Shown: positions 1 through 11,954 of the stretch, piece after piece
Layout: the number at the start of each line of letters is the position of its first letter
Position numbering within the stretch: position 1 is the stretch's first letter
Source: Narthecium ossifragum
Taxonomy: Eukaryota; Streptophyta; Magnoliopsida; Dioscoreales; Nartheciaceae
Length of the DNA: 64,000 nucleotides
Assembly: GCA_963920575.1 (NCBI GenBank)
Contig: OY986974.1
Span: forward strand, 4,593,281-4,657,280
Reading direction: 5' to 3'
Translations under genes and position numbers: made by a program
Notes under the pieces: generated by a model
Databases searched by the model: none
Seen by the model: only the letters and a program-made list of their open reading frames with translations
What the model was told of the DNA's origin: nothing

Positions 1-255
1 TGTACGTGGTCAATATCATCCTAGATATAATTGAATATGTCTTGTTAGTTAGGAATTTATCTCTAAAACATTTTTCTTAATAGATAAGCTCGCTGGCTAA
101 CTACATATGCTTATTCAGTAACAACTTGTCGTGCCTGCCTAGCTACATAATCATCTCTATTATTGTCTTCACGGGAAATTGCATGAATCTGAAAAAGAAT
201 TCAGTCTACCAGTCAACCACCAAATCTCATGAAGCAAGGATGAATGACTCGCTTT
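1..255 (-). mobile_element. LINE 3'-end fragment (extra copy)
   Basis: This stretch is a diverged copy of 2090-2370, which is the 3' part of the minus-strand LINE. It matches the reverse complement of 43680-43880. Shared landmarks include the CTTGTCGTGCCT and TAATTGAATATG blocks in the same order. No reading frame survives. Because about 260 bp are repeated on both sides of the LTR-like block 256-1815, this is not a simple target-site duplication. It points to a second LINE copy or a local duplication extending beyond the window edge. Confidence 0.6.
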
Positions 256-1815
256 GAAATATGTCGTTAAATATATCAATATCGATCAAAACAATTTACC
301 ATGCTACTAATTAACTACAACGTAGTTAGTGGAAGCACGGGTCGAATTCTCAAGGAATTGGATAGTCGAACTATCAAATGCAATATACTCTCTACAATAG
401 TTGTAAACAATTAGATTGATTATTTGAGTTTTCTAACTAAAGTACTCTGAAAGCAATTAAGACTAAGATTTATCGAGAGAGAAATCCTAGGGAATTCCAA
501 TCTGAATTAGGGTCTAAATATTTTCTCTATGAATCAAGATGAATGACACTCAAGGAGATGGTTTAAATTGGGGATCGATGAGCGTAGGATTAGTATCGCT
601 CGCAGCTAATGAGATGTCGGGTTAGAATCATCTCATCGGCGAATTACAAGGTTCAGACCATGATCGAGGCTTTAATTCGATTATAGCTCAACAATTGCCG
701 GGTTAAAGTCATATTGTTGGCAATTAATCAAGGCTTTGTTTGAATAACGTATTGGGTTGAGACGAGTTTAATATCTCACTCAAACCCATGATCAAAGACA
801 TGAATGGTAAATAAGATAGTTATGGCTTGGGGTGGTTCTAGCACCTCAAGATCCTATCCTAAGATCAAGGATTCATCCCATAGAGTCGGCCATGGTTCTC
901 GCATAACCTCTTCTTTGAGGAATTTAATCAAACATCTAGCAAGCATCTAATTTTCATACAATCACCTACAAGAGAAAGCATTCCAAACATTCAACAATGG
1001 GTTTTCATTAAAGAAACAAAGGATTATATGTGAATTCATACAAAAACAATCTCAAAGAGTCATTACATCAAGAAACAATAGAGAAATTTAAGAAACAAAC
1101 CCTAAGACATCAAGGAATTCCCAAGGAGAAAGGGTCTCATCTTAGGTAGGAGATTCATGGAAAATGAGGCTTGACCCATCTTCTCCATCAAAATCCACCT
1201 TTGGAGTCCTAAATCACTAAGAATTGGGAAGAGCTAAAGGAGGGGAGAAGGCTGAAGAAGAGCTGGAGAAAGGAGGGGAAAAAACCTCCTCAAATAGTTA
1301 TCCAAACCTCTATTTATAGGCCTTAAGTCGTGGACCGTTAGATTATATCTGAACCGTCTGTTTTTACCTGCCAGCCGGTCTTGGATCGATCCAAAATAGG
1401 TTTGGATCGATCGAAGATGTAAATCTTTGGGTTTTTAACGTCTTGGATCGATCCACTGTGAGTTTGGATCGATCCAATATACAAAACTATAAAGGAGGCT
1501 CTCGAAGGGGTTTTGGATCGATCCAGACTCATAGTGGATCGATCCAACAAGGCTCTGGATCGATCCGAACTGAGTCTGGATTGATCCATTGTACAATGAC
1601 TGAAAATGTGTTCTCTTGAAATGGTTGTTGTATCGATCCAATCTCACAGTGGATCGATCCAACATATTGAAACCCAATATGAGCCTCTGGAAGGAAGGTA
1701 TAGTGGATCGATCCAACATATTGGATCGATTCGAAATGCTCCTGGATCGATCCAAATATGATTATTTTCATATTTTCTTCATCTTTTGCACCTTTTCACC
1801 ATGAAATCAATGGAA
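256..1815 (-). mobile_element. Athila-type LTR fragment with GATCGATC cluster
   Basis: No gene is present. The layout copies that of the Athila LTR at 7281-9032. A leader-like part lies near 330-420. On the minus strand there is a TATA box (TATAAATAG, about 1311-1320), followed upstream by a dense cluster of GGATCGATCC-type palindromes at 1381-1757. I count about ten exact GATCGATC cores, usually extended to TGGATCGATCCA. The open frames here are low-complexity products of that cluster and are not genes. Exact LTR ends and a target-site duplication were not found, so this is called a fragment. Confidence 0.5.
1381..1757. repeat. GATCGATC palindrome cluster
   Basis: Self-complementary GGATCGATCC units are spaced irregularly every 15-60 bp within otherwise unique sequence, so this is not a simple tandem repeat. 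The cluster sits directly upstream (minus strand) of the TATA-like box near 1315. The same arrangement recurs in other LTRs of the window. Confidence 0.8.
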
Positions 1816-3148
1816 GTACACCATGCATAATTTTTCCGGGCGTGTAAATCAACTCCCAGCCGCCACATAATTGATAAGCATAATAATGCACACCATGCAT
1901 CCACATGGAGTGCGCATTCCATGATAGCTCAAAAAATGCAGTTAGGTTTGCAGACTTACGGATATAAAGTAGAGTGGACTTGGACTCTGATGGAGAAGTA
2001 TGATAAAATATCTTTCCATGTGGAGCATGTTTCTTTTAACTTTAATGTAGAAATCATGGCATGTGAAATTTGAATCATGACTGGTTATCTACGTGTATGT
2101 GGTCAATATCGTCCTTGACATAATTGAATATGTCTTGTTAGTGAGGAATTTGTCTCTAAAACTTTGTTTTAATAATAAGCTTGAAGGCTAACTACATATG
2201 CTTATTCAATTTGCTGCTGGGACATCCAAACATCGTAGTAACAACTTGTCGTGCCTACCTAGCTACATAATCTTCTCTACTATTGTCTTCACGAGGAATT
2301 GTATGAATCTAAAAAGAATTCAGTCGGCCAGGCAACCACCAAATCTCCTTAAGCAAAGGATGAATACCTCCCAAAGAGGGGAATCAATCACTAACTAGAT
2401 TTACCTATGCCATGGAATTACTTTCCACCACCACTGTCCGCGCACCCCATTGTACCGCCTCCCATATGGCTAATCTAATGGCACCCGATTCTCCCCGCAA
2501 CACCGCATCCTCATGATAATCCTCCGCTTGGGAAGCCGTCCACAATATGTCTCCCTCATCGTCAACACACATCGCCCCCATACCAGTACACCGTCTATCC
2601 AGATCAACCGAAGCATCGACCTGTATATGCCATCCGTTCCAACTCTCCGAAGCATGTCGCCCCTGGCAACTGCATCACAATGCACCAATAAGTACTTCCT
2701 CACCAACCATTTGATTCACCGGTGAATATTCAGAACATTATCCAGCTCTCCTTGGTATACCAGAAGACATATGGATTTCCACAGGCACCACATAGTATAC
2801 GCTATAGTAGACTTCACCTGCTTGACACTGTCCTCTTTCTTAACCAATCCCAGCAAGCGGCGACACCGATCCAGATTCCAGTGTTGTAGATCAACCAAAA
2901 TGCAGTCTTGTAAAACCACCATCCATGTAGAAGATGCAAAGGTGCATGTAACAAATATGTACTCAATAGTTTCATCTTCCCCACCACAGCGCCTGCAACT
3001 CTTATCACTAGTAATACAAACCTCCCACAATGACGCAAGGTTGTCAGCTTACATTGCATCAGCCTCCATAAGAAAAAGTGCACCCTCGGCCCGGCTGAAG
3101 CTCACCATACCCTCCACCACCAGTTCTGGAGATTCTCTAAACCCACCT
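1816..3148 (-). mobile_element. LINE 3' region: zf-RVT and RNase H remains, 3' UTR
   Basis: Read on the minus strand, 3030-2716 encodes a zinc-binding reverse-transcriptase tail (zf-RVT) with the pattern CRRCGGEDETIEYIFVTC. From 2710 to about 2400 follows a plant-LINE RNase H-like domain, recognisable by a VDASVDLDRRCTGMG-like stretch and a TVVVESNSMA-like stretch in shifting frames. The 3' UTR runs down to about 1816. The plus-strand copy at 43438-44195 is the mirror image. Frames are broken by stops and frameshifts, so the element is dead. It continues at 6041 after the LTR insertion 3149-6040. Confidence 0.8.
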
Positions 3149-6040
3149 TGTGAGGACCCGTACCTCCAACCCGGTCTAACCACGTTAGGTCGAGGGTTCG
3201 GTTTTGTGGTTTGGCTCAATTGGCCTTGGGATGCAATCGGTTGATCGCATCGCTGTTTTTGACCCCAGTGGCATTTTGGTAAATATACTCCTTGGTGGTC
3301 GGTTTCACACCCGCGTTGCACACATAGCCTTTGATTGATGTATGTGATTGATTAGAACCTTAAGGGCGCTTCCGATCGAAAGATTGGAGCTCGATCGAGA
3401 GAGATCGAATCGGACGGCTATGATCGGTTCCAGCTTTCTATTTAAAGCCCTTTCTTCTCTCTCTTCTCTTTTCTCTTCTCTTCTCTCCTTCCTCTCTCCT
3501 TCGTTGGCTGCCAGCTGATCCTTCGAGCTTGGGCTTGTGGCTTTTCGGCGTGGATCCTTGGCGATCGGAGTTGGGGATCTTGTAGATCGCCCGCACGTCT
3601 ATACATGTAGGTGTTTCTACCCATTTCTGGTGAAATGGTAACCCTAGGATTGCTTTTTCGTGATTTGTGGCTGGTGGTTATATTGGAATGCTTTGAATTT
3701 CTGTATTCTAGTTCCTTAGCATGCTTAGAAGCTAACTATGGTTTTAGTTCCGTATTCTTTCGGACGAATTCTGTATTTTTGTCGGTTTTTTGACGGGGTT
3801 GGACTCAGATCTGATATTTCACGATATGAGTTTGGTTTTTATTGCATGAATGAATTCTCCACCATCAAATAGACCTCCCTGCAAAGTTTGAATGGATTCC
3901 ATCGCCGTTTGATAGATCAAATCCAACAAATTTAGTTTTTCATCGGTTTCGTCGGCTTTCTGGCGATTTGATTTAATTCGGAGGATGTGATCATCCAAAG
4001 TTGGATTTCTTAGTGTCATTAGATTCCCTACATCCAGATGCACACCTCAGTCACATTTGGTTTGATTTCGATACGTTTTGATAGATTGAATCCAAGGAAT
4101 TGAATCTAAGATACTATTCAACACTATTCACTCTTCTCCACGAGTATGAAATGATCGATCTCTTCCTTTGAAGTGCTCTTCTCCGTCTGAAGAAGATCGA
4201 TCTTCTTGGGACAAGAAGATCGATCCTCTTCTTGACAGAGGGTGTGTTTGAGGATGATCGATCCTCTCGTGCTAGAGGATCGATCCCGCTTCCCCAGACA
4301 GAGGACCACTTTGAGGATGATCGATCTTCTTGAAAGAGAAGAGCCTTCCCCAGACAGAAGACCCCTTTGTGGAGGATCGATCTTCATGGGCATGAAGATC
4401 GATCCTTTGTTTGTCGATGGTTGGCTATGATGAGAAGATCGATCTTCACAGAGTGTGAAGATCGATCTCTTGTTTGCTGCCAACACATTTTTATCCGAAT
4501 TCGATGTTTTCGATTTCTCTTCGACCCGGTTTTCTCGCGGGGTCTTCTTGATGATAAGTAGTGGTTAATATAATATTTTAATCGGGATTTTGGCGGGTTT
4601 ATCCTTGGATTACGTCGTGAATTGGATTCCGAATCGATTATCAATTTCTACGGATTTTTAAGCAGTTTCTCGATAACCATGCTATACATATATGTGTATG
4701 TATATATATGTAGTTTGTGATTGCTTTACCGCTTCATGGGTAACCGGGGAAGTAACGACCCCCGGGAATGCTTAGTATAAATGGACCGAGAGTGTGTTCT
4801 GCATGCTTAGTATAGATCTACCGCTTTGATTAATAGCCCTACTGATTGTCGGCGTGTGCCGGGGGCATAACCCGTTGTACTGGTAGATTACATATCTTGT
4901 ATTATGTGGCTTGTTGGATTAGCCGAGGTTGTATCCCCTTGTCGCAATTTCGATTGACAGTTGTGGGCGCCGTTGTAATACCGAAATTGGCTCGATTGCT
5001 ATTGTCGCTTGGTTGTTGACTAGTTACCTGCGGGGTAACTGTGGAACCTTAGTCTGTCAGGTGCAAGAGAGCACTGAAGACTATTGTATATCTGTGTTTA
5101 TCGCTTTGCTCTAATCGTTGTATTGTTAGCATAGCTTATATGTATTTGAGACCCTTGCTATGCTCACCCCTTTGGCTAGCTAGAGGATATGCTTAGTCCT
5201 GTATAATTGATGTCATGTTGTTGCATGCTTATATCTCTTTATCTATGCCTGGGCATTGCATGCATTTTGTCTGCATTAGAGCATAAGGCTAGGGTGCGGG
5301 TGAATAGGGTCTTCGCCAATCCGAGGCTCTCGGGTAGCTCGGATCTAGCTTTAGGACCGTGACTGGGTAGCAAGGACTAGGGCGTGATTGTTATGCCAAA
5401 TCTCTGTATTCTCGAGGATGGGTCTAGTTGGCTACTATCTGTTGTTTGAGGTGTAGAGGTCGCCAAGAGTTCTTGTCTCATGCTCAGTATCCGTGTTAAG
5501 GGAAGTTACGTGCTGCCCAGGGTACTACCCCTTTGTTGTTCAGCGCTTGGCACTTGGTGGTTGAGAGGGACGGCTGTTGACAGTTGAGGTCACAGAGCGC
5601 GTGCCCTGGGGTAGGCGGTGGACGTAACGTGAGTTTCCCTTAGAGATAAGATAGAACCCGGGACTTTATAGTTTCCCCTTCTTCCTGTGCGATGTAGAGT
5701 AGAACTCTACTGAGTTTATTGCTCACTCCTACCCGGGCTGCGTTTGCAGGTGCAGGCGTCGGCTCTTCCTCGGTGGTTCCAGCTGGATCAGGTGTTGGCG
5801 GCGCGTAGACTTCCGGAGGCGTTTGAGGTTACAAAGGGATAGATTTATATTTTGGCAGTTTATGTTTAAAGTTACCTTTTGAGGATGATGTATTTAACGT
5901 TTAAATATATGAGATCATGTTCCCTCTTTTGATTGAGTTTTATTCCGCTTTGTGTATCTGTCGCGCCGTATCGGATGTGAATAGTGTAGGTTTCCCCTCA
6001 CGCCTCAGCTTGGATGGGTTTTCTGGGTCGAGGTGTGACA
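3149..6040 (+). mobile_element. Solo LTR, TGTGAGGA family
   Basis: It begins TGTGAGGACC and ends GTGTGACA, and is flanked by a perfect 5-bp duplication CACCT (3144-3148 and 6041-6045) inside the LINE. No internal retrotransposon genes are present, so it is a solo LTR of 2892 bp, the longest copy here. A TATA-like CTATTTAAAG lies near 3438, followed by a CT-rich leader. An AGATCGATCT-type palindrome cluster occupies 4186-4466. A hairpin plus TATAAATGG module lies near 4737-4790. A splice-acceptor-like TTTGCAG/GTGCAGG lies at 5744-5755. Confidence 0.9.
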
Positions 6041-6547
6041 CACCTCCTTCCCATGGAGTGATTCTAGAAAACTATAGCAAGCAAAGATAGAGATGCAACC
6101 AGAAGGGTGCCCAACCCACCTATGCTTGTCATGTTCAGCCGCCATATCCACATCAGTTAGACATGCCTCGTCCACCAACTTCAGCTCTAAAACATCAGCA
6201 AGAAGGTCCCTCCTCCAGTCCCCATCTGCATCTATAAAATCACCAAGCAACACCGATCTTGCATCCTCGTCGACAGCTACCGGGCATGTCTATCAGAGTA
6301 GAGTGAATTCACCAAACCACCAATCCTCCATCAGGTTTAGCCTGCTACCAATACAGGGACTCCATCTAAGACCTTGATTCAAGAGTCTCGACGCCCTACA
6401 AATAGCTTTCCACATTGGTGATGCCCTTTGCTGCAACTTCCTGGTCGGTAGTACGCCATACTTCCCTCTCACCAACAGGGTCCAGGCAGTACGGCGCCCC
6501 TCGAGAAGGTCCGCCATGTGCCTCCTTCGCATCACCTCCTACAACCA
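6041..6547 (-). mobile_element. LINE reverse-transcriptase C-terminal segment
   Basis: This is the continuation of the minus-strand LINE between two LTR insertions. It is the reverse complement of 42290-42670 in the plus-strand LINE, with the same order of blocks (for example the segment ending RRHMADLLEGRRTAW). It holds the region between the reverse-transcriptase core and zf-RVT. The reading frame is interrupted, so no functional protein is expected. Confidence 0.75.
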
Positions 6548-7275
6548 TGTCGCGCCCCGACCCGTGAAGGCCCAACCGGGCCGGCCGACACGAACCGGAA
6601 CCTAACTAATTGCAAAATAATTTTATCGAGGGTTCCCTCTAGTTTACTGGTCTCCCTAAACATTTCATAAGTACCCGTAATTAACCATAATCAACAACCT
6701 CAAAAGATATAATATAAAATATTTCAAAACCTCAATGGGTATATTTATATATATCACACTCCCGTAGGAGGCTATCTAACAAAAGGTAAACAGACGATCA
6801 CCGCCAGACGCTACCCGCCACCAAACACATGCCCGGTAGGGGCCACTGAAGAAGAGCTAACGCCTGCACCTGCAAAACGCAGCCCGGATAGGAGTGAGCA
6901 CTAAGCTCAGTAGGGTTGTACACTATAACACACAGAAAGGAGGGAACACAACAGTGTCGCCCCCAAGCTAGGCTTAGGTGTGCCACGGGGTCCCATAACC
7001 CCACCGGTGTCTCTAGGTATCCAACCATGGTTACCCTAACGAACTCGGCCTATCTCGGAAACACCTAGTACAGCAGGAAGAAGACATTGCTGGGCATGAC
7101 AAGTCTCTGCCGGGCAGGCACACCCTCTGCCCAAGGGTGTAGTGACGACACCGGCTACACCCTCAGCACCTGGCTTGAGGCCGACACGACCTCTAAATCA
7201 TCGATCAACATGTATTCAAGTCATCTAAGCCTATCATCGATATCGACTAAATACTACCATCCGATCCTGGTACAT
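6548..7275 (-). mobile_element. TGTGAGGA-family LTR, 3'-end fragment
   Basis: It starts on the plus strand with TGTCGCGCCCCGACCCG, the reverse complement of the family's 3' terminus, and continues through the conserved splice-acceptor-like block (6860-6885). It stops at about 7270, where the Athila element begins. The 5 bp before it (AACCA) match the 5 bp after 20535 (AATCA) except for one base. LINE sequence is also continuous across that pair, so this piece and 19573-20535 are the two ends of one LTR insertion. Confidence 0.75.
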
Positions 7276-7280
7276 GCACC

Positions 7281-9032
7281 TGATGTCGCTCAAATGTGTC
7301 ACGCACAGCGGTCGCGGTGCAGTACAGCATAAGAGAGGTCGAATCCCACAGAGAGACAAGCAGGAAAGATCCAGAAATACAGATAATAATATATTGAAGA
7401 CAATAAAGAAAGCTAACTAAATTAAATTAGATCAAAGGATTAATGATAATGTAATGTTAACTAAAGAAATCAGGCTTTTGATAAGGCTAGGCTTCAGGAA
7501 TCACTTCACTCGGATTTAGGTTCTTCTCTTCTCAATGGTTTATATAATACTCAGTTAAAGGATTCACATCCCAATCGCTTTAACCGGAAGATATAGAATT
7601 ATGAATCTGATAAAATATAAATGTCTCTTCATATGATTGGTTCTTCCTTTTTATAGTTCTAACTTCATCCAACCAAACCTAAGAATACACGATACCGGCT
7701 GTCACTACAGGCAACGCGTAGCAAAAGTTCATCGGGACAAAGCCCTAACTCTATCTAACCGGATCTCTAAGAATACACAATACCAACTCTCACAATCGGT
7801 AATGCATAGCAAAGATTCCTCGGGATAAAGCCCTAACCTTGTCTTACCAGATCCCTAAAAATACACAATACCAGTTGTCACTACGGGCAATGCATAGCAA
7901 TGGTCTTGCAAGACTCGGTAGGAGAATCAAAAGAGAAGACTATGGGATTATAAGATCATGAAAGAAGCATGACTGGATTCATAATATTAATCATCCACAT
8001 AAAAATCTATAATCTGAAAATAATATTTGAAAATCCAATACATAGAAAAGAGTTTAACAATGAAGATTAAAAATTATGAACCATTGTTGGAGAAGAAGCC
8101 CTAGTCCTCGCTAGATCATCCGTCCGCCATGCCCGTGGATTACTCGGCCATGGATGGAGATTCCTTCATCTTCTTCCCTTGAGAAACGTCCAGAAAAGAG
8201 CCTCCAAAAACGTCTAAGAAGTCCCCTTTGATTAACCCTAAGTATCCAATTTATAGCCCCAAATCTCTCCATCCACGGATTAGATCTGAACCGTAGGTTT
8301 TCTTCACTGGAAACGTCGGATCGATCCCTCCCAGGGTGTCGGATCGATCCCTCGCATTAAAACTCCAACTTCTGACTTCGCCCGTGTCCGATCGATGGAT
8401 GGATCGATCGAACTGTGTTCCTCTAGAAAGCATACGTTCTGTCAACCTTTAATTCCCAAGTCCGATCGATCGGACTATGAGTGTTGGATTGATCGGTTGC
8501 GTAAAAATCCGCTATTTTTGGCTATTCCTGAGTCCGATCGATCGAACTATGGATGTCAGATCGATCGGACCCCGTAGGGGGGATGGAGGGATCGATCGGA
8601 CCCTATATGGCTGAAAAATATATGTTCTGTCACGTTTCTGCGTAGTCCGATAGATCGGCGGATCGATCGGACTTCCAGCTTATTTTCTGTTCTGTCATTC
8701 AGACTGCGCCATCGGTACTAAAATTGCCGTAACTTCCTCTAGGAAACTCGGAATCACGAACCGTAAAATTCTCCAGAATCTAGACTTCAAAAGCTTTCCA
8801 ACCATATATGGCACATCATCTGATTCTTCATGAACATGTACAGATTAATTTTTGAAGTTGATCCATATACTCTTTTCAGCTTCTTTTAACCCCAATTTCC
8901 TGCATTTTCCAAACAACCATGTGAAGCAACATATAGATGTAAAAATAGTAATAAAGATGTTGATTAAGGATAATAATCTAGCAATTGAGATGGTTATAAG
9001 ACCGTTCAGAGTGCACTTTCATGCACTCATCA
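7281..9032 (-). mobile_element. Athila-like element, 3' LTR
   Basis: This 1752-bp LTR starts TGATGTCGCTC and ends CACTCATCA on the plus strand. It is nearly identical to the LTR at 15872-17551, apart from about 73 extra bp near 8484-8556. On the minus strand a TATA-like TATAAATTGG lies near 8249-8258, and a cluster of GATCGATC palindromes lies upstream of it at 8319-8680. The flanking pentamers GCACC (7276-7280) and GCACT (17552-17556) are a one-mismatch target-site duplication for the whole element. Confidence 0.9.
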
Positions 9033-9046
9033 CACCCCCCAACCAG
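9033..9046 (-). promoter_or_regulatory. Polypurine tract of Athila-like element
   Basis: The minus strand reads TTGGGGGGTG immediately before the 3' LTR start. This is the expected position and composition of a plus-strand primer. A second copy of the G-run lies at about 9932-9942, next to a GAGGACAATG motif, as is common in Athila/Tat elements. Confidence 0.75.
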
Positions 9047-10241
9047 CTTATTGCTAGTCTCTAGCAATTCAAAGCGCATAGAATATAATTAAGCACACTA
9101 AGGGTTCAAGGATGTAGACATGCATGATAAAAATTCTACCTTATCAAGTCGATAGTGTTTTATGCAGTACAGAGCATGGAAACTTCTTATACTCATACAC
9201 ATACTACCAACACATGAAATCAACTTCTACACCTCAAACATGCTAATCACTATCCAGAAGAACACATGTGACGTGACAAATAAATGTTACGTGCAGAAGC
9301 AACTTCTACTCACCATTAGTCCAAACACACTACTATCTTCATGACCAATTATCCAACCCTCGCACTTTAAGTACAACATGCTCTTTCTCTCTTTTTTTTC
9401 TTTTCAACTATCAGACACTTTGTCTTTTTACGCGAGCACTCTCCGCTTCTTGAGGCGTAGAGACCCGGTTACTTAGCAAAACACTTAATAGTTTTTTTTT
9501 ATAGCTATAAGTTGTTCTACTTTGTTACGCGAGCTCCCCGCTTCCTGAGGCAAGAACCCCCGGTTACTCAGTAGATCACTTAATAGTTGTTTAGGCACAG
9601 CTTGATCAAGCTCCAGAACTTTTTTCCTCTTTTGTTCTGCATGCAATACTCAACACTAGCTAATGTTGAAATCTTGGTCTCGATTGACAATAGCATGCTC
9701 ATTCCTCTAGTGAGTATAATTACCACTGCACATAAAGTGTTCGTGTGTGGATCACATGATGTTATACTTTTAGGTTATCACGCATGCAATCAATGTATTG
9801 GTCAATCCATATGAAAGCAGCATGCATAATAAGCATAAAAATTTCAGCTCATGTACAATTTCTAGTAGCATAATCAATTCAACACTATTAAACTCAATAA
9901 GGTAGCATGCATAAGGTCATGCATGCCTACACCCCCCAACCTGAAATTCACATTGTCCTCAATGTGTGCTAATCATGTAAATAAGCAGAAGGGTGGTGAC
10001 TGAATTTTCATATATAGCATAAACAAGAATTGGAAATCGAAATAGGAGCGAGGCCACCTGACAGAATATCTGAAATCTTGCCCAAGGCTCCTCATGGTGG
10101 CCAAACTCTCACAAGCAAGGAAGACGAAAGTCCAAGCATCCTAAAAACATAAAATAGCAAATAAAAGCAAATGAGAATGAAAGCAAACAAACTAAAATAA
10201 CCTAACCTAATCAAAAAGGGAAATGATAGATAGGAGAAAGA
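9047..10241 (-). mobile_element. Athila-like element, non-coding 3' interior
   Basis: This 1.2-kb stretch between the integrase end and the polypurine tract is AT-rich and has no sizeable reading frame. Many Athila elements carry an envelope-like frame here, and none is visible. A second G-run with ACATTGAGGACAATG lies near 9930-9970. Confidence 0.7.
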
Positions 10242-11954
10242 TCATCCCTCGTAGACAGGGTCTACGAGAGAAACGGTATGCTCCTCAGGGTCCGCTTTCT
10301 CTGGAATCTGTTTCAAGCGCTGTCCATTGACCGTAAACAGCCTCCCATCCTTTGGGTCTTCAACTTCCACAGCCCCATTCTCAAATATCCTGCTAACGGT
10401 GAAGGGGCCTATGTAGCGTGATCGCAACTTCCCAGGATGGAGGTGTAGTCGTGCGTCATACAGATAAGCTTGTTGTCCGACTTTAAACGTCTTTCACAGG
10501 ATCTTCTTGTCATGGTAGGCCTTTGTCTTTGCCTTGAAGATCTGGGAGCTCTCATAAGCATCATTCCTGAGTTCCTCTAGCTCAGACAGCTGGAGTTTCC
10601 GTTCCTGACCTGCAGCATCCAAAGTAAGATTTAATGAGTTAATAGCCCAATATGCCTTATGTTCTAATTCGACTGGAAGATGGCATGGTTTTCCATAAAC
10701 AAGGCGAAACGGCGACATCCCCAGGGTTGTCTTGTAGGCAGTGCGATATGCCCACAACGCGTCTGATAGTCTCAAGGACCAGTCCTTTCGGTTGGGGCTC
10801 ACTGTCTTCTCCAGGATTTGCTTAATCTCTATATTGGCTAACTCAGCTTGGCCATTTGTCTGTGGATGATAAGCAGTGGAAATCTTATGTGTAACTCCAT
10901 ACCTGCGCATCAAAGCCTCAAAAGAGCGGTTACAAAAATGAGATTCTTGGTCACTAATAATGACCCTAGGAGTACCAAATCTAGACAAAACATGCTCTTT
11001 AAGAAACTTGATGACAGTGAAATGATCATTATTCCTACATGCAATAGCCTCCACCCACTTAGACACCTATTCCACAACCAACAATATATATAAATAGCCA
11101 AAAGAAGAAGGAAAGGGTCCCATAAAGTCTATACCCCAACAATCAAAAATCTCTACAGCTTGAATTGGGTTCAAAGGCATCAAAGCTCCTAATTTTAGGC
11201 ATCTATCACAGGATTTACAAAAAATATTAACATCACGAAACATAGTAGGCCAGTAAAAACCACATTGAAGAATTTTAGCAGCAGTCTTTTTCATCGAAAA
11301 ATGGCCTCCACATGCATGAGAGTGACAGAATGTAATAATGCTTTCTATTTCATAATCAGGGACACAACGGCGCATAATCTGGTCAGGACAATACTTAAAC
11401 AGACAAGGATCATCCCAATAAAATTTCTTTACCTCAACAAAAAATCTACGTTTATCCTGCGCACTCCAAAAGGAAGGGATCTCACATGTCACTAAGTAAT
11501 TAACAATGTGCGCATACCAGGGCAGCCATGCAACTGAAAAGAGTTGCTCATCAGGAAAGTCATCCATAATTGGTGGCTCATTTTCCGCTACTTCCACCAT
11601 TAACCTTGATAGGTGATCAGCGACAACGTTCTCCACGCCCTTTTTACCTTTGATGGAGATATCGAATTCCTGTAAGATTAATATCCAACGAATTAGGCGT
11701 GCCTTAGCATCCTTCTTGGTGAGAAGGTACTTAAGCGCGGCATGATCAGTGAAAATAGTGATAGGGGAACCAATCAAATAAGCACGAAACTTGTCTAATG
11801 CAAAGACTATAGCCAACAGTTCTTTCTCAGTGGTAGAATAATTCATCTGTGCCTTATTCAAGGTTCGGCTAGCATGATGAATAACATGAGGTTTACCATC
11901 TTTTCGCTGTCCTAAAACAGCTCCTACAGCAAAATCACTTGCATCACACATCAA
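10242..11954 (-). pseudogene. Athila-like pol: RNase H and integrase (broken)
   Basis: On the minus strand this part of pol follows the reverse transcriptase. 11954-11700 carries RNase H, with its CDASDFAVGAVLGQ start and TDHAALKYL block. An HHCC zinc-binding domain precedes the integrase core (GIDFMGPFPSS, then HPQTNGQAE at about 10860). A C-terminal domain follows (LRSRYIGPFTVSRI). The frame is cut by a stop after the ILLVVE stretch (11067) and another near 10494, where a CGA arginine codon appears to have become TGA. The gene cannot make a full product. Confidence 0.88.

Noticed and set aside
1381..1757. CRISPR-like array interpretation of the palindrome clusters
   Set aside because: Spacing is irregular, repeats are only 8-10 bp, and the context is a plant LTR.
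1338..1804. Frames rich in DRSKTPS/GSIQ-like repeats, also seen at other GATCGATC clusters
   Set aside because: They are translations of the palindrome cluster itself (GGATCGATCC gives DRS or GSI). No protein repeat is implied.
9047..10241. Envelope-like gene of the Athila element
   Set aside because: No reading frame of useful length or membrane segments are present in the expected position.
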